Of a DNA stretch of 64,000 nt, positions 43,753 to 52,791 are shown piece after piece. This DNA is from Plantimonas leprariae (GTDB lineage: Bacteria; Pseudomonadota; Alphaproteobacteria; Rhizobiales; Rhizobiaceae): positions 186,001 to 250,000 of the forward strand of contig NZ_VZDO01000001.1 in NCBI RefSeq assembly GCF_008802405.1, given 5' to 3'. Both the position numbers and the translations under genes were made by a program. Within the stretch, counting starts at the first letter, position 1, and each line of letters starts with the position of its first letter. The notes under the pieces were generated by a model. The model worked only from the letters and a program-made list of their open reading frames with translations, searched no databases and was not told where the DNA came from.

Positions 43753-45018
43753 CTACTTGCGGCGCAGCCGGGCGAAGAGATCGAGGCCCGGGCGCTTGGC
43801 GCGCTTGGCCTCGTTCCGTCCCGTGAAGGCGTGCGCGAGCGTGTTGAACACTTCGACGGCAGGGTGCTTGCCGTCGACCTCGCCGATCATACGGCCGTTG
43901 TTGGCGGCGTTGCCGAAGGCCGCCGGGTCGAAGGCGACGAGGCCGGCGGGCTCGAGTTCGAGGGGCGCCGCGAAGTCGGCGGCCGCGATCTCCGGGCGCT
44001 TCGGGATCGAGAGCTGGTTCAGGACGAGGCGCGGCGGCCTGTCGTTCGGGCGGAGCCGGCGCAGCGTGTCGACGAGGTTCTTCGCGTTGCGCAGGTTCGC
44101 GAGGTCGGGCGCGGCGACGATGGCGACCTCGTCGACCTTGGCGAGGACGCTCCGCGTCCAGTCGTTCCAGCTATGCGGCACGTCGAGCACCACGACCGGC
44201 GTCGTACGCTGCGCCGTCTCGATCAGCGCGGTGAAGGCTTCGGCGCCGAAGTCGTAGGTCCGGTCGAGGAGCGAGGGCGCGGCGAGCAGCGACAGGTGGT
44301 CGGCGCAGCGGGCGAGGAGGCGGTCGAGGAAGACCTCGTCCAGCCGGTCGGCCGAGAACACCGCCTCGGCGATGCCCTGCGCCGGGTCCTGATCGAAGTT
44401 GATGTTGGCGGTGCCGAAGGGCAGGTCGAGGTCGGCGAGCAGCACGTCGGAGGAGAACAGGCGCGAGATCGACCAGGCGACGTTGTGCGCGACCGTCGAC
44501 GCGCCGACGCCGCCCTTGGCGCCGACGAAGGCGATCGTGCGGCCGAGGGGGGCGGCATCCGGATCGGCGAAGAGGCCGGCGATCACGGCCATCACCTCGG
44601 GCATCGTCACCGGGGCGACGAGATATTCCGAGATGCCGCGCCGCGTCAGGTCGCGGTAGAGGCCGATATCGTTGTGATGGCCGATCACCACCACCTTCGA
44701 GCCCGGATCGCAGACGTCGGCCAGCCCTTCGAGCTCGGCCGCGAGCCCGTCGGGCGGCAGCCGGGATTCGAGGATGATGAGGTTCGGCGTCGGCGCGGAG
44801 CCGTAGTGCTCGACGGCGGCGCGGATGCCGCCCATGTGGACGCGCAGGTGCGCTTTCGCCATGCGGCGATCCTCGCTCGCGCGCTGGATCGGCTTCGCCA
44901 CGCCTTCCGTCTCGCAGAAGGCCTGCACCGACACGCGCGGGATCGGCCGCAGCCCGTCCACCGAGGCGGACTCGTCGTGAAGGAGCGAGGTGTCCGCCCC
45001 CTTCATGGCGTCGCTCAT
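43753..45018 (-). CDS. cpaE: Pilus localisation ATPase CpaE (TadZ)
   Basis: A 421-residue protein with an N-terminal receiver-like domain lacking the usual phosphoacceptor setting (residues ~50-150, NLIILESRLPPDGL) and a C-terminal MinD/ParA-like ATPase (FVGAKGGVGASTVAHN, DLDLPFGTANINFD). In Caulobacter CpaE positions the pilus machine at the pole. ATG 45018 with gggag upstream; the frame is open further upstream but overlaps cpaD. Confidence 0.92.
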   Translation of the reverse strand: MSDAMKGADTSLLHDESASVDGLRPIPRVSVQAFCETEGVAKPIQRASEDRRMAKAHLRVHMGGIRAAVEHYGSAPTPNLIILESRLPPDGLAAELEGLADVCDPGSKVVVIGHHNDIGLYRDLTRRGISEYLVAPVTMPEVMAVIAGLFADPDAAPLGRTIAFVGAKGGVGASTVAHNVAWSISRLFSSDVLLADLDLPFGTANINFDQDPAQGIAEAVFSADRLDEVFLDRLLARCADHLSLLAAPSLLDRTYDFGAEAFTALIETAQRTTPVVVLDVPHSWNDWTRSVLAKVDEVAIVAAPDLANLRNAKNLVDTLRRLRPNDRPPRLVLNQLSIPKRPEIAAADFAAPLELEPAGLVAFDPAAFGNAANNGRMIGEVDGKHPAVEVFNTLAHAFTGRNEAKRAKRPGLDLFARLRRK

Positions 45019-45031
45019 CGCCCTTACTCCC

Positions 45032-45739
45032 TTACCAGTCGTAGTCGCTCTCGACCGCCGGAGCGGCCGAGGAGGTCTTGTCGCCCGTGCGGTAGCTTTC
45101 CAGCATCTCGGTCCGCCGGGCGGCGTCGATCGGGCTGCGGCCGCGCGGGCCGAGGAGGTCGCGCGGGTCGGCGACCTGCGCGGCGAGGTTCTGCTGCGAG
45201 GCGCAGCCGAAGTTGAAGTACTGCTTGTTCTCGGACGTCTCGCCGAGATCCTCCGGCCAGCGCCCGCAGGGGGCCGTCTTGGCGGCAAGCGTCGCATAGG
45301 AGAGACGGATCGGCACCGCGCCCGCCTGGCCGTCGGCATGGTAGGGCTGGAGGAGGATGCGGTCGCGCGGCACGCCGGCGTGCCGGAGCGTCGCCACGAC
45401 GTCGCGCGAGGCGAGCTCGGCGGCGCGCTCGTTCGCGGAACCGGCCGGCAGGAGCACGCGCATCGCCGCCGAGCGCGAGGCGCGGAACTGGCCGGCGAAA
45501 TCCTCGATCCGGCCTTTCGCCGGGACCGACAGGCGGATGTCCGAGCTCGTCACCGGAATCTCCAGCAGCGCCGTGTCCTCGTCCACGACGATCGGATGGC
45601 GGGTGCGATAGTCGTCCGGGACCGAGCCGACCTCGATCGAATGGCGGTCGGCGCAGGCGGCGAGGAGCGAGGCGCCGAGGGCGAAGGCGAGCCGCAGGAC
45701 GGGGCGCGGCATCGGAAGGGTCTGGCGGCGAGCGCTCAT
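45032..45739 (-). CDS. cpaD: Pilus assembly lipoprotein CpaD
   Basis: A 235-residue lipoprotein (lipobox LLAAC). The CpaD family signatures are DDYRTRHPIVV, ASRDVVATLRHAGVPRDRI and the C-terminal FGCASQQNLAAQVADPRDLLGPRG with GRSPIDAARR. It assists the secretin in the outer membrane. Its ATG overlaps the cpaC stop (ATGA). Confidence 0.92.
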   Translation of the reverse strand: MSARRQTLPMPRPVLRLAFALGASLLAACADRHSIEVGSVPDDYRTRHPIVVDEDTALLEIPVTSSDIRLSVPAKGRIEDFAGQFRASRSAAMRVLLPAGSANERAAELASRDVVATLRHAGVPRDRILLQPYHADGQAGAVPIRLSYATLAAKTAPCGRWPEDLGETSENKQYFNFGCASQQNLAAQVADPRDLLGPRGRSPIDAARRTEMLESYRTGDKTSSAAPAVESDYDW

Positions 45740-47295
45740 TTGTAGATGTATCCGACGACGCCGTTGTACCGGCCGGGCGGGAGATCGGTGTCCATCGCAC
45801 CGTAGACGCGGTTGATGCGGCCGAGGAAGTTCGCGGCGCCGTCGGCGGCAAAGTCTAGGCCGTCGTTCGGCTGTGCCAGCGCAGTGCGGGTCGTCGGTTT
45901 GACGAGATAGGGGGTAACGATCACTACGAGTTCGGTCTCGTAGTGCTGGAAGTCGCGTGACCGGAACAAACTTCCAAGCACCGGCACCTTCGATAAGCCC
46001 GGGAAGCCGGAAATCGCTTGACGGATTTCGTCGCGCACGAGCCCGGCGATGACGAGCGAACCACCGGAAGGCAGTTCCACCGTCGTATCGGCTAGGCGCT
46101 TGCGGATGCCGATCAGATTGACGCCGGGTGCGAAGCCCCTCGGTACGCTAAAGGGGGATTCGAAGGTCGGTTCGGATACCGCCGTTCGAATCTTCAAGCT
46201 GATGCGGCCTGGCGATAATACGACCGGCGTGAAATCCAAGCCGATACCGTAATCGATGATACGGTGTTCGTAAGTGACCGTCGGCCGCGGTTGCGCGGCA
46301 GTCGGCGGGGTTTCCTGCTTACCGTCGGGAATGCTGAATTCGCCGCCAACCTTGAAGCTCGCCTGCTCGCCTGAGATGGCGGTCAGCGACGGCTCGGCGA
46401 GCGTGCGCATTACGCCGGCTTGCTCAAGTGCGCTGAGTTCAGCGTCGATCGTCGTGTTGCCGGCAGTGCCGGAAGCGAAAGCACCGGCACCGGACAGCGC
46501 CTTGCCGAGGCCGAACGGATTATCGGAGGTCACACCGAAGGAGAATCCGTCGATGACACCCTGGGTCAGGCCGTTGAAACCGAGTTGCTTGATCACTGAG
46601 CGCTGCACTTCGGCGACGGTGACCTTCAGCGTCACCTGATCCTCGCCGGCGATCTGCAGGAGGTTGATGATCTGACTCTTCTGGCGCTCCTCGAAGGCCT
46701 GGCTGACGTCGCCGCCGCCGCCCGAGCCGCCCGCGCCAGCTGCCGACTTGATGAACTGGCTGGTGGTCGCCTCGCCGCCCGTCACGTAGATCTGCGCGAG
46801 GCGCACCGCCTGCGCCGCGTCCTGCGGGGTCTCGACGCTGCCGGTCAGGACGACGTTGTCGTTGAGGATCTCGGCCTTCACCGCCGAGTTCGGGATGTAT
46901 TTCGCGATGGTCTTCTCGAGGCCCGAGATGTCCCGCTCGATGCGAAGGTCGAGGATCGCCATCTCGTGCCCGTCCTTGTCGAACACGAAGATGTTGGTCT
47001 GGCCGACCGACTTGCCGAAGATGTAGAGGCGGCGCGCCGTGCGCGTCACCGCGTCGGCGACGCCCGGATTGGCGACGAGGATGTCGTGCGCGTCCGCCGG
47101 CAGGTCGATGACCTTCGACTTGTCGAGGCCGAGCGTCAGCGACTGCTGCGGCCGCGTGATCCGGACGGTCGGCGAGTCGTCGGCAAGGGTCGGCAGGCAG
47201 GGGCCGAGGCCGGCAACGAGCGACAGAGCGAGCGCGAAGGAGCGCGAGGCGACGGTGGTGCGGAGGAAGGAGCGGCGGCGGGTCATTTTCAGCAT
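45736..47295 (-). CDS. cpaC: Tad/Flp pilus secretin CpaC (RcpA)
   Basis: A 519-residue outer-membrane secretin forming the pilus pore. Signal peptide (SFALALSLVAGLGPCLPTLA), N-terminal pilus domain (SLTLGLDKSKVIDLP, NPGVADAVTRTARRLYIFG), BON-like domain (KTIAKYIPNSAVKAEILNDN), then the secretin core (GIGLDFTPVVLSPGRISLKI, VPVLGSLFRSRDFQ, ELVVIVTPYLV). The core-coding part, ~45850-46605, uses codons such as TTA, CTA, GTA, AGT and GGA that are rare elsewhere in the window. Start ATG 47295 touches the cpaB stop. Confidence 0.94.
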   Translation of the reverse strand: MLKMTRRRSFLRTTVASRSFALALSLVAGLGPCLPTLADDSPTVRITRPQQSLTLGLDKSKVIDLPADAHDILVANPGVADAVTRTARRLYIFGKSVGQTNIFVFDKDGHEMAILDLRIERDISGLEKTIAKYIPNSAVKAEILNDNVVLTGSVETPQDAAQAVRLAQIYVTGGEATTSQFIKSAAGAGGSGGGGDVSQAFEERQKSQIINLLQIAGEDQVTLKVTVAEVQRSVIKQLGFNGLTQGVIDGFSFGVTSDNPFGLGKALSGAGAFASGTAGNTTIDAELSALEQAGVMRTLAEPSLTAISGEQASFKVGGEFSIPDGKQETPPTAAQPRPTVTYEHRIIDYGIGLDFTPVVLSPGRISLKIRTAVSEPTFESPFSVPRGFAPGVNLIGIRKRLADTTVELPSGGSLVIAGLVRDEIRQAISGFPGLSKVPVLGSLFRSRDFQHYETELVVIVTPYLVKPTTRTALAQPNDGLDFAADGAANFLGRINRVYGAMDTDLPPGRYNGVVGYIYK

Positions 47296-48110
47296 CACCG
47301 CTTGGCGTTGATTTCGGTGGGCTGGCCGTAGCGCACCACCCGGACCTTGCCGTTCTTCGGCTCGCCGGCGAGCAGGAAGGCGGCATAGCCGCTTCCGCCC
47401 GGAACGGAATCCTCCAGCGAGCGCAGGGACAGGACGAGGCGGTCGGCGATCTGCTGCGCGGCGGTGAGCGCTTCGGCCTGCTTCGGATCGACCTCCAGCG
47501 TCGCCGTCGAGCCGACGACGACCTTGGCGCCTTCCTGCTCCTCGATCGTCTGGTCTATCGCGAGAACGCGGATGTTGGCGAGCACGGTTTCCGTTTCGAC
47601 CTGAGCGCCCGCCTGCCCGCCGTTCAGCGATTTGCGGGTCATGATGACGTCGACATGGTCGTTCGGCAGGATGAAGCCGCCGGCCGCGGTCTCGGCCGAG
47701 ATCTGCACGGACATCGCGCGCTTGCCGGCCGGCAGCACCACCGACATGAAGCCGTGGTCGGTGCGCACCAGCTTGGAGTCGCGTACCGGCTCGCCGGTCG
47801 CGAAGGACTGGCGGGCGATGACGCCCTTGAGGGATTCGATCGCGTCCGGCCGCGCCGTCCTGGTGATGAGGGCCGGGCCGAGGGCGTCCTGCGGCCAGCT
47901 CTGCCAACCGAGCGCGCCGTCGACCGTCGCGCCCATGGCGATGTCGCGCGTGGCGACGAGGACCTCTGCCAGCTTCACGGCCGGCTCGGTCTTGGCGGTG
48001 ATGATCACGGGCTCGGCAGGCGGCGGGGTGGAGAACTGCAGCGCCACGTAGCCGGCCCCCACCGCCGCCAGCAGCGCCGCCCCCAGCACCACCAGGCGCG
48101 AAACGTTCAT
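47295..48110 (-). CDS. cpaB: Pilus assembly protein CpaB (RcpC)
   Basis: A 271-residue periplasmic protein with one N-terminal anchor (RLVVLGAALLAAVGAGYVAL). It carries the SAF/CpaB domain (VLVATRDIAMGATVDGALGW, ESLKGVIARQSFATGEPV) and the RcpC-type DHVDVIMTRKS. It binds near the secretin pore. A CtrA-box-like sequence is about 60 bases upstream; it shares its stop with the cpaC start. Confidence 0.92.
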   Translation of the reverse strand: MNVSRLVVLGAALLAAVGAGYVALQFSTPPPAEPVIITAKTEPAVKLAEVLVATRDIAMGATVDGALGWQSWPQDALGPALITRTARPDAIESLKGVIARQSFATGEPVRDSKLVRTDHGFMSVVLPAGKRAMSVQISAETAAGGFILPNDHVDVIMTRKSLNGGQAGAQVETETVLANIRVLAIDQTIEEQEGAKVVVGSTATLEVDPKQAEALTAAQQIADRLVLSLRSLEDSVPGGSGYAAFLLAGEPKNGKVRVVRYGQPTEINAKR

Positions 48111-48170
48111 CTTCGACCCTCGAATGACCGCGCGATGGCGGTCGGCCGAAACGTTATCGCCGCAAAACGG

Positions 48171-48186
48171 TCAACGCATGGTTAAC
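48171..48186 (-). promoter_or_regulatory. CtrA-box-like site upstream of cpaB
   Basis: Minus strand reads GTTAA, CCATGCG, TTGA: TTAA-N7-TTGA, one base off the CtrA consensus TTAA-N7-TTAA, and including the TTAACCAT half-site. CtrA controls pilus genes in Caulobacter. Binding here is inference. Confidence 0.4.
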
Positions 48187-48240
48187 GAAGCGTGGAGAGG
48201 AAGCCGAAACAGTAAGCTTTCGGTCAGATTCGCGCGTCGC

Positions 48241-48750
48241 TCAGATCGCGCCGGCGACCGCGAGATCGATCCAGGCGCTCTGCGAATAGGCCGCGAGTCC
48301 TGCGAAGCCCAGCGCGATGCCGTAGGGAATGCCGGTCTTCTCCTCGAGGAGTCGGTCGACGAAGTCGATGGTGGTGACCGGCTGCAGGACGGAGCGGAGC
48401 GACAGAAGGCCGAGGGTCAGGGCGCCGCCGAGCAGCGCGCCGAGCAGCAGGTACTGCGTCATGGCCTCGGTCGGGCCGAGCCACAGCGCCGTCGCGGCGA
48501 CGAGCTTGGCGTCGCCGCCGCCCATCCAGCCGGCCGCGAAGCAGCCGAAGGTGACGAGCAGCGCCGCGAGCCCGACGACGAAATGCAGGCCGATCACCGC
48601 CGGCGGCATGCCGGTGGCGAACGCGAGCGCGAGGAAGGAAACGGCAAGGACGATCGGCACGCGGTTGGCGATCGTCATGGTGACGAGATCGGACGCCGCC
48701 GCGAAGGCCATCGCGAAGGGGAAGATGATCAGCAACGCGGCTGTGAGCAC
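48241..48750 (-). CDS. cpaA: Prepilin peptidase CpaA (A24 family)
   Basis: A 169-residue membrane protease with about five helices that cleaves Flp-type prepilins. The two catalytic aspartates are in AFAAASDLVTMTIANRVP and GWMGGGDAKLVAATALWLG (GGGD motif). It lacks the N-terminal methylase domain of larger PilD peptidases, as usual for Tad systems. It lies between flp and cpaB. Confidence 0.93.
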   Translation of the reverse strand: MLTAALLIIFPFAMAFAAASDLVTMTIANRVPIVLAVSFLALAFATGMPPAVIGLHFVVGLAALLVTFGCFAAGWMGGGDAKLVAATALWLGPTEAMTQYLLLGALLGGALTLGLLSLRSVLQPVTTIDFVDRLLEEKTGIPYGIALGFAGLAAYSQSAWIDLAVAGAI

Positions 48751-48804
48751 GATCGTCGTCCTGCGGCTCTGGTTTCGATGCTTGGCACCCTGCCCAACGG
48801 CGAA

Positions 48805-48830
48805 GGCGGATCGCCCATCGACGATCCGCC
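48805..48830 (-). terminator. Hairpin between flp and cpaA
   Basis: Perfect nine-base inverted repeat GGCGGATCG / CGATCCGCC with an eight-base loop in the gap between the pilin and prepilin peptidase genes, followed on the minus strand by TTCGCCGTT. Likely a partial terminator or mRNA-stabilising 3' end for the pilin message. Confidence 0.5.
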
Positions 48831-48855
48831 CGCCAGCTGGCCCAGGCCGCGCCTG

Positions 48856-49035
48856 TTACGGGGTCGGCGTGGTCGTCAGCGAGGTGTTGATCGCGGTGAA
48901 GCGGGTGTTCAGGCCGCTGGTGAGCTTCGGCAGCACGGCGATGAGGCAGACGGCCATGAAGGCCGCGATGAGGCCGTACTCGATGGCGGTCGCGCCGGAC
49001 TCGTCCTTGGCAAAACGGGCGATGAGGTTGGACAT
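48856..49035 (-). CDS. flp: Flp-family type IVb pilin
   Basis: A 59-residue major pilin precursor. It begins MSNLIARFAKDESG, with prepilin cleavage expected after that Gly, giving a mature ATAIEYGLIAAFMAV terminus with the conserved Glu5-Tyr6. The single hydrophobic helix is followed by a short Thr/Asn-rich tail ending TTTPTP. A good caggag site precedes the ATG. First gene of the flp-cpaABCDEF-tadBC run and divergent from a small pilus-associated gene. Confidence 0.92.
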   Translation of the reverse strand: MSNLIARFAKDESGATAIEYGLIAAFMAVCLIAVLPKLTSGLNTRFTAINTSLTTTPTP

Positions 49036-49274
49036 TCAAAACTCCTGGGACGCTGGTTGAGCCTGCCGTCGACTTGTTTCCGCCGATCGGATGAGAGGAC
49101 ATTAGCCGGGCCGAATTGCAGGCCGCTTAAGGAACAGCGTTAAATTGCGCCGAATTCGAAATTTGCCGGACGCGGCGGAACCACGGTATTTCCGACCTGT
49201 GCCGAAGGCGCCTTAAGTCTTCGTTCACCAGAACATAGCATCGTGGGACTTCAAGCGTTCCGCCGAGTCCCGCC

Positions 49275-49736
49275 ATGACCTTCAGGTCCCCCGCCCTTTG
49301 GGGCGCAATCGCTTTCGCCCTGGCGGCGCACGGGATCGTCAGCCCGGCGGATGCCGGCATGATCTCGGTCGAGGTCGACCATGCACGCGTCCTGAAAGTG
49401 CCGCGGCCCGCGGCGACCGTGATCGTCGGCAACCCGGCGATCGCCGACGTCAGCGTGCAGGACGCCAGCACGATGGTGCTGACCGGGCGCTCCTACGGCA
49501 TCACGAACCTCATCGTCCTCGACGAGGACGGCCGGACGATGGTGGACGAGTCGATCGGCGTGAAGAGCTTCGAGGACGGCACGGTTCGCATCTACCGGCA
49601 GGCCGAGCGCGAGACGCTGTCCTGCTCGCCGGTCTGCGAGCCGACGGTCACCATCGGCGACAACGACTTCGCCTTCAGCCGGTCGGCGGGCCAGTTCTCG
49701 ACGCGCGAAGGCATGGCGTCGGGCGCCGCGAAGTAG
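49275..49736 (+). CDS. Stand-alone pilus/secretin N-terminal domain protein
   Basis: A 153-residue exported protein (signal peptide ending SPADAG) whose body matches the N-terminal domain of CpaC-type secretins: ISVEVDHARVLKVPRPAATVIVGNPAIADV and MVLTGRSYGITNLIVLDEDG. It has no BON or secretin core. The C-terminus has two cysteines (LSCSPVCEPTV). It is divergent from flp and probably a periplasmic accessory to the Tad secretin. Confidence 0.85.
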   Translation: MTFRSPALWGAIAFALAAHGIVSPADAGMISVEVDHARVLKVPRPAATVIVGNPAIADVSVQDASTMVLTGRSYGITNLIVLDEDGRTMVDESIGVKSFEDGTVRIYRQAERETLSCSPVCEPTVTIGDNDFAFSRSAGQFSTREGMASGAAK

Positions 49737-49804
49737 CCCTTCGCGTTCCGATCCTCTAGTCTCCCCGCCGGCGGCGCGGCGCGCCGGTTGTCGGGAGGAA
49801 CGGA

Positions 49805-50998
49805 TTGGCCCGCGCGATCCTGATCGTCATGGACTCCTTCGGCATCGGCGGCGCGCCGGATGCCGACGCTTATGGCGACGCGGGCGCGGACACGTTCGGA
49901 CATATCCTGGAAGCGGCGGCGAGCGGCCGGGCGGATCGTGCGGACTTGCGCGCGGGTCCGCTCCGGCTGCCGCACCTCGACGCGCTCGGCCTCCATCGCG
50001 CCGCGGGCGTCGCCGGGTCGGCCGAGCCCGGCGGGCTCTGGGGTTCGGCGCGGGAAGTGTCGCGCGGCAAGGACACGCCGTCCGGCCATTGGGAGATCGC
50101 CGGCGTGCCCGTTTCCTTCGAATGGGGAACCTTCCCCCGCACGGAGCCTTGCTTCCCGGCGGAACTCGTCGCGGCCATCCGCGACGACACGGACATTCCC
50201 GGCATCCTCGGCGACCGGCACGCGTCGGGCACGGAGATCATCGCCGAGCTTGGGCAGGAGAGCGTGGCGACGGGCAAGCCCATCTTCTACACCTCCGCCG
50301 ATTCGGTGATCCAGATCGCCGCGCACGAGACGCATTTCGGCCTCGACCGGCTCTACGCCCTCTGCGAGGCGGCGCGCCGACACGCCGACCCGCTGAACAT
50401 CGGCCGCGTCATCGCCCGGCCTTTCGTCGGCGAGGACGCGGCGGGTTTCCGCCGCACCGCCAACCGGCGCGACTACTCCGTGCCGCCGCCGGAGGACACG
50501 CTGCTCGACCGCGCCGCGGCCGCCGGGCGGCAGACGATCGCGATCGGCAAGATCGGCGACATCTTCGCCCATCGCGGCGTCACGCGGCTTCGCAAGGCCG
50601 CCGGCAACATGGCGCTGTTCGAGGCGATGCTGGCGGGCATCGACGAGGCGGCGGACGGCGACCTCGTCTTCGCGAACTTCGTCGATTTCGATATGGAGTT
50701 CGGCCACCGCCGTGACGTGCCGGGCTACGCGGCGGCGCTGGAGGCCTTCGATAGCCGCCTGCCGGAACTCATCGGCAAGCTCCAGCCCGGCGATCTCTGC
50801 GTGATCACCGCGGACCACGGCTGCGACCCGACCTGGCGCGGTACGGATCACACGCGCGAGGAGGTGCCGGTGCTCGCCTTCGGGCCCGGCATCGCCCCGC
50901 GCCCGATCGGCAGCCGCCCGACCTTCGCCGATATCGGCGAGAGCGTCGCCGCGCATCTCGGCCTCGCCCCCGGCCGGCACGGCGCGAGCTTCCTGTGA
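49805..50998 (+). CDS. deoB: Phosphopentomutase
   Basis: Interconverts ribose or deoxyribose 1- and 5-phosphates in nucleoside catabolism, 397 residues, alkaline-phosphatase-superfamily metal enzyme. [22 protein letters not shown] at the start, [22 protein letters not shown] and [19 protein letters not shown] are diagnostic. TTG start preceded by a strong gggagg. GTGA overlap with add. Confidence 0.95.
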   Translation: MARAILIVMDSFGIGGAPDADAYGDAGADTFGHILEAAASGRADRADLRAGPLRLPHLDALGLHRAAGVAGSAEPGGLWGSAREVSRGKDTPSGHWEIAGVPVSFEWGTFPRTEPCFPAELVAAIRDDTDIPGILGDRHASGTEIIAELGQESVATGKPIFYTSADSVIQIAAHETHFGLDRLYALCEAARRHADPLNIGRVIARPFVGEDAAGFRRTANRRDYSVPPPEDTLLDRAAAAGRQTIAIGKIGDIFAHRGVTRLRKAAGNMALFEAMLAGIDEAADGDLVFANFVDFDMEFGHRRDVPGYAAALEAFDSRLPELIGKLQPGDLCVITADHGCDPTWRGTDHTREEVPVLAFGPGIAPRPIGSRPTFADIGESVAAHLGLAPGRHGASFL

Positions 50999-51999
50999 AC
51001 GCCGCGCCGATCCCGAAGGCGGAACTGCACTGCCACCTCGAAGGCACGGCGAGCCCGCCGCTGGTGCGGCGGCAGGCGGCGCGCTACGGCGTCGACATCG
51101 CCACGCTCCTCGACGGCGATCGCTACCGCTGGCACGACTTCGCGAGCTTCCTGCGCGCCTACGGCGCGGCCAGCGCGCTGTTTCGGACAGAGGAGGACTA
51201 TGCCGAGCTCGCCGAGACCTACCTGGCCTCGATCGCCGGCAGTGGGGCGATCTACGCCGAGTTCTTCATCTCGCCCGATCACGCCGAGGCCGCCGGGCTC
51301 TCGCCCGGCGCCTATGCCGCCGCGGTGGCGGAAGGTATCCGCAGCGCCGAGGCGGAACACGGCATCGTCGCGCGCCTCATCGTCGTCGGCGTCCGGCATC
51401 TGGGGGTCGAATCGGTAGAGCGCGCGGCGCGCTTCGCAGCCGGCATGCCGCCGCTCGTCACCGGCTTCGGCCTTGCCGGCGACGAGGGAGCGGGTGATCC
51501 TGCCGATTTCGCGCGCGCCTTCGCGATCGCCCGTGACGCGGGCCTCGGCCTCACCGCCCATGCCGGCGAGTTCCGGGGCGCGGATGCCATCCGCCGGACG
51601 CTCGACGCGCTGCAGCCGTCGCGCCTCGGGCATGGCGTCCGTGCCGTCGAGGATCCGGACCTCGTCCGGCGCATCGCGGCGGTGGGGATCGTGCTGGAGG
51701 TCTGTCCAGGCTCCAACCTCGCGCTCGGCGTCTATCCGAGCCCGGACGCGCATCCCTTGCCCCGGCTGCGGACGAGCGGCTGCCGCGTGACGCTGAACTC
51801 GGACGACCCGCCCTTCTTCGGCACGACGCTGGCCGGCGAATACGTGCTGGCGCGGGATGCCATGGACTTCTCGGACGCCGATCTTCTCGCCGCAACCCGC
51901 ACCGCGATCGAAGCGGCTTTCGTCGACGAGGCGACACGGCGGGACCTGCTTCACCGTCTCGACATCGACGCGCTTGGCTCCGCCTCCGGCCGCGACTAG
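50995..51999 (+). CDS. add: Adenosine deaminase
   Basis: Zinc enzyme converting adenosine to inosine, 334 residues. Metal and catalytic residues: ELHCHLEG (two His), TAHAGEF (His and Glu), RLGHG (His) and [12 protein letters not shown] (Asp pair). Adenine deaminases share this fold, but the salvage context with purine nucleoside phosphorylase favours adenosine. GTG start in the deoB stop. Confidence 0.88.
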   Translation: MNAAPIPKAELHCHLEGTASPPLVRRQAARYGVDIATLLDGDRYRWHDFASFLRAYGAASALFRTEEDYAELAETYLASIAGSGAIYAEFFISPDHAEAAGLSPGAYAAAVAEGIRSAEAEHGIVARLIVVGVRHLGVESVERAARFAAGMPPLVTGFGLAGDEGAGDPADFARAFAIARDAGLGLTAHAGEFRGADAIRRTLDALQPSRLGHGVRAVEDPDLVRRIAAVGIVLEVCPGSNLALGVYPSPDAHPLPRLRTSGCRVTLNSDDPPFFGTTLAGEYVLARDAMDFSDADLLAATRTAIEAAFVDEATRRDLLHRLDIDALGSASGRD

Positions 52000-52034
52000 T
52001 GTCCGCCGCGCGAACGAGCCGAGAGGGGCAAGCC

Positions 52035-52664
52035 ATGGACGGCGTCACCGTCATCGATCACCCGCTGGTGCAGCACAAGCTCACCATCATGCGCAAGAAG
52101 GAGACCTCGACGGCGAGCTTCCGCCGGCTCCTGCGCGAAATCTCGACCCTCCTTTGCTACGAGGTGACGCGCGATCTCGAACTGACCACGATGCCGATCG
52201 AGACGCCGCTCGTCGCGATGGACGCCCCGACGCTGGAGGGCAAGAAGCTCGTCTTCGCCTCGATCCTCCGCGCCGGCAACGGTCTCCTCGAAGGCATGCT
52301 CGACCTCGTGCCGGCAGCGCGCGCCGCCCATATCGGCGTCTACCGCGACCACGAGACGCTGGAAGCGGTGGAATACTTCTTCAAGGCGCCGGAGGATCTG
52401 GAGAACCGGCTCGTCATCGTGGTCGACCCGATGCTCGCCACCGGCAATTCGGTGATCGCGGCGATGGACCGGCTGAAGAGCCGCGGAGCGAAGAACATCC
52501 GCTTCCTTTGCCTCCTCGCCGCGCCGGAAGGCATCAAGCGCTTCCACGAGGTCCATCCGGACGTGCCGGTCTTCACCGCCTCGATCGACAGCCATCTCAA
52601 CGAGAAGGGCTACATCGTGCCGGGCCTCGGCGACGCGGGCGACCGGCTCTACGGCACGAAATAG
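52035..52664 (+). CDS. upp: Uracil phosphoribosyltransferase
   Basis: Makes UMP from uracil and PRPP, 209 residues. N-terminal [18 protein letters not shown], the [13 protein letters not shown] segment, the PRPP loop [12 protein letters not shown] and C-terminal [17 protein letters not shown] are all standard. ATG 52035 with gaggggcaa before it. Completes a deoB-add-upp run, 35 bases after add. Confidence 0.96.
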   Translation: MDGVTVIDHPLVQHKLTIMRKKETSTASFRRLLREISTLLCYEVTRDLELTTMPIETPLVAMDAPTLEGKKLVFASILRAGNGLLEGMLDLVPAARAAHIGVYRDHETLEAVEYFFKAPEDLENRLVIVVDPMLATGNSVIAAMDRLKSRGAKNIRFLCLLAAPEGIKRFHEVHPDVPVFTASIDSHLNEKGYIVPGLGDAGDRLYGTK

Positions 52665-52791
52665 CGCGAGGACGGCAAGGGTTCGGCAACCGTCGCGCGT
52701 GATCGGGTCCTGTCGCTTCGCGGCTTCTTAACGCTCCCGCATCGACTATTCCCCGCGTGTCCGGCGGGCGGCCCGCCGGCGCTTCCACCGG

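Noticed and set aside
46274-46639. Forward ORF of 121 codons inside cpaC
   Set aside because: Its presence follows from the changed base composition of this part of cpaC; the secretin frame is continuous on the other strand.
49127-49143. TTAA-N9-TTAA upstream of flp as a CtrA site
   Set aside because: Spacing is nine bases, not the seven required by the consensus.
52761-52779. Hairpin CCGGCGGG/CCCGCCGG before the aspartic protease as a riboswitch or thermosensor
   Set aside because: It is short and GC-only; chance is likely at this base composition and no ribosome site is clearly covered.
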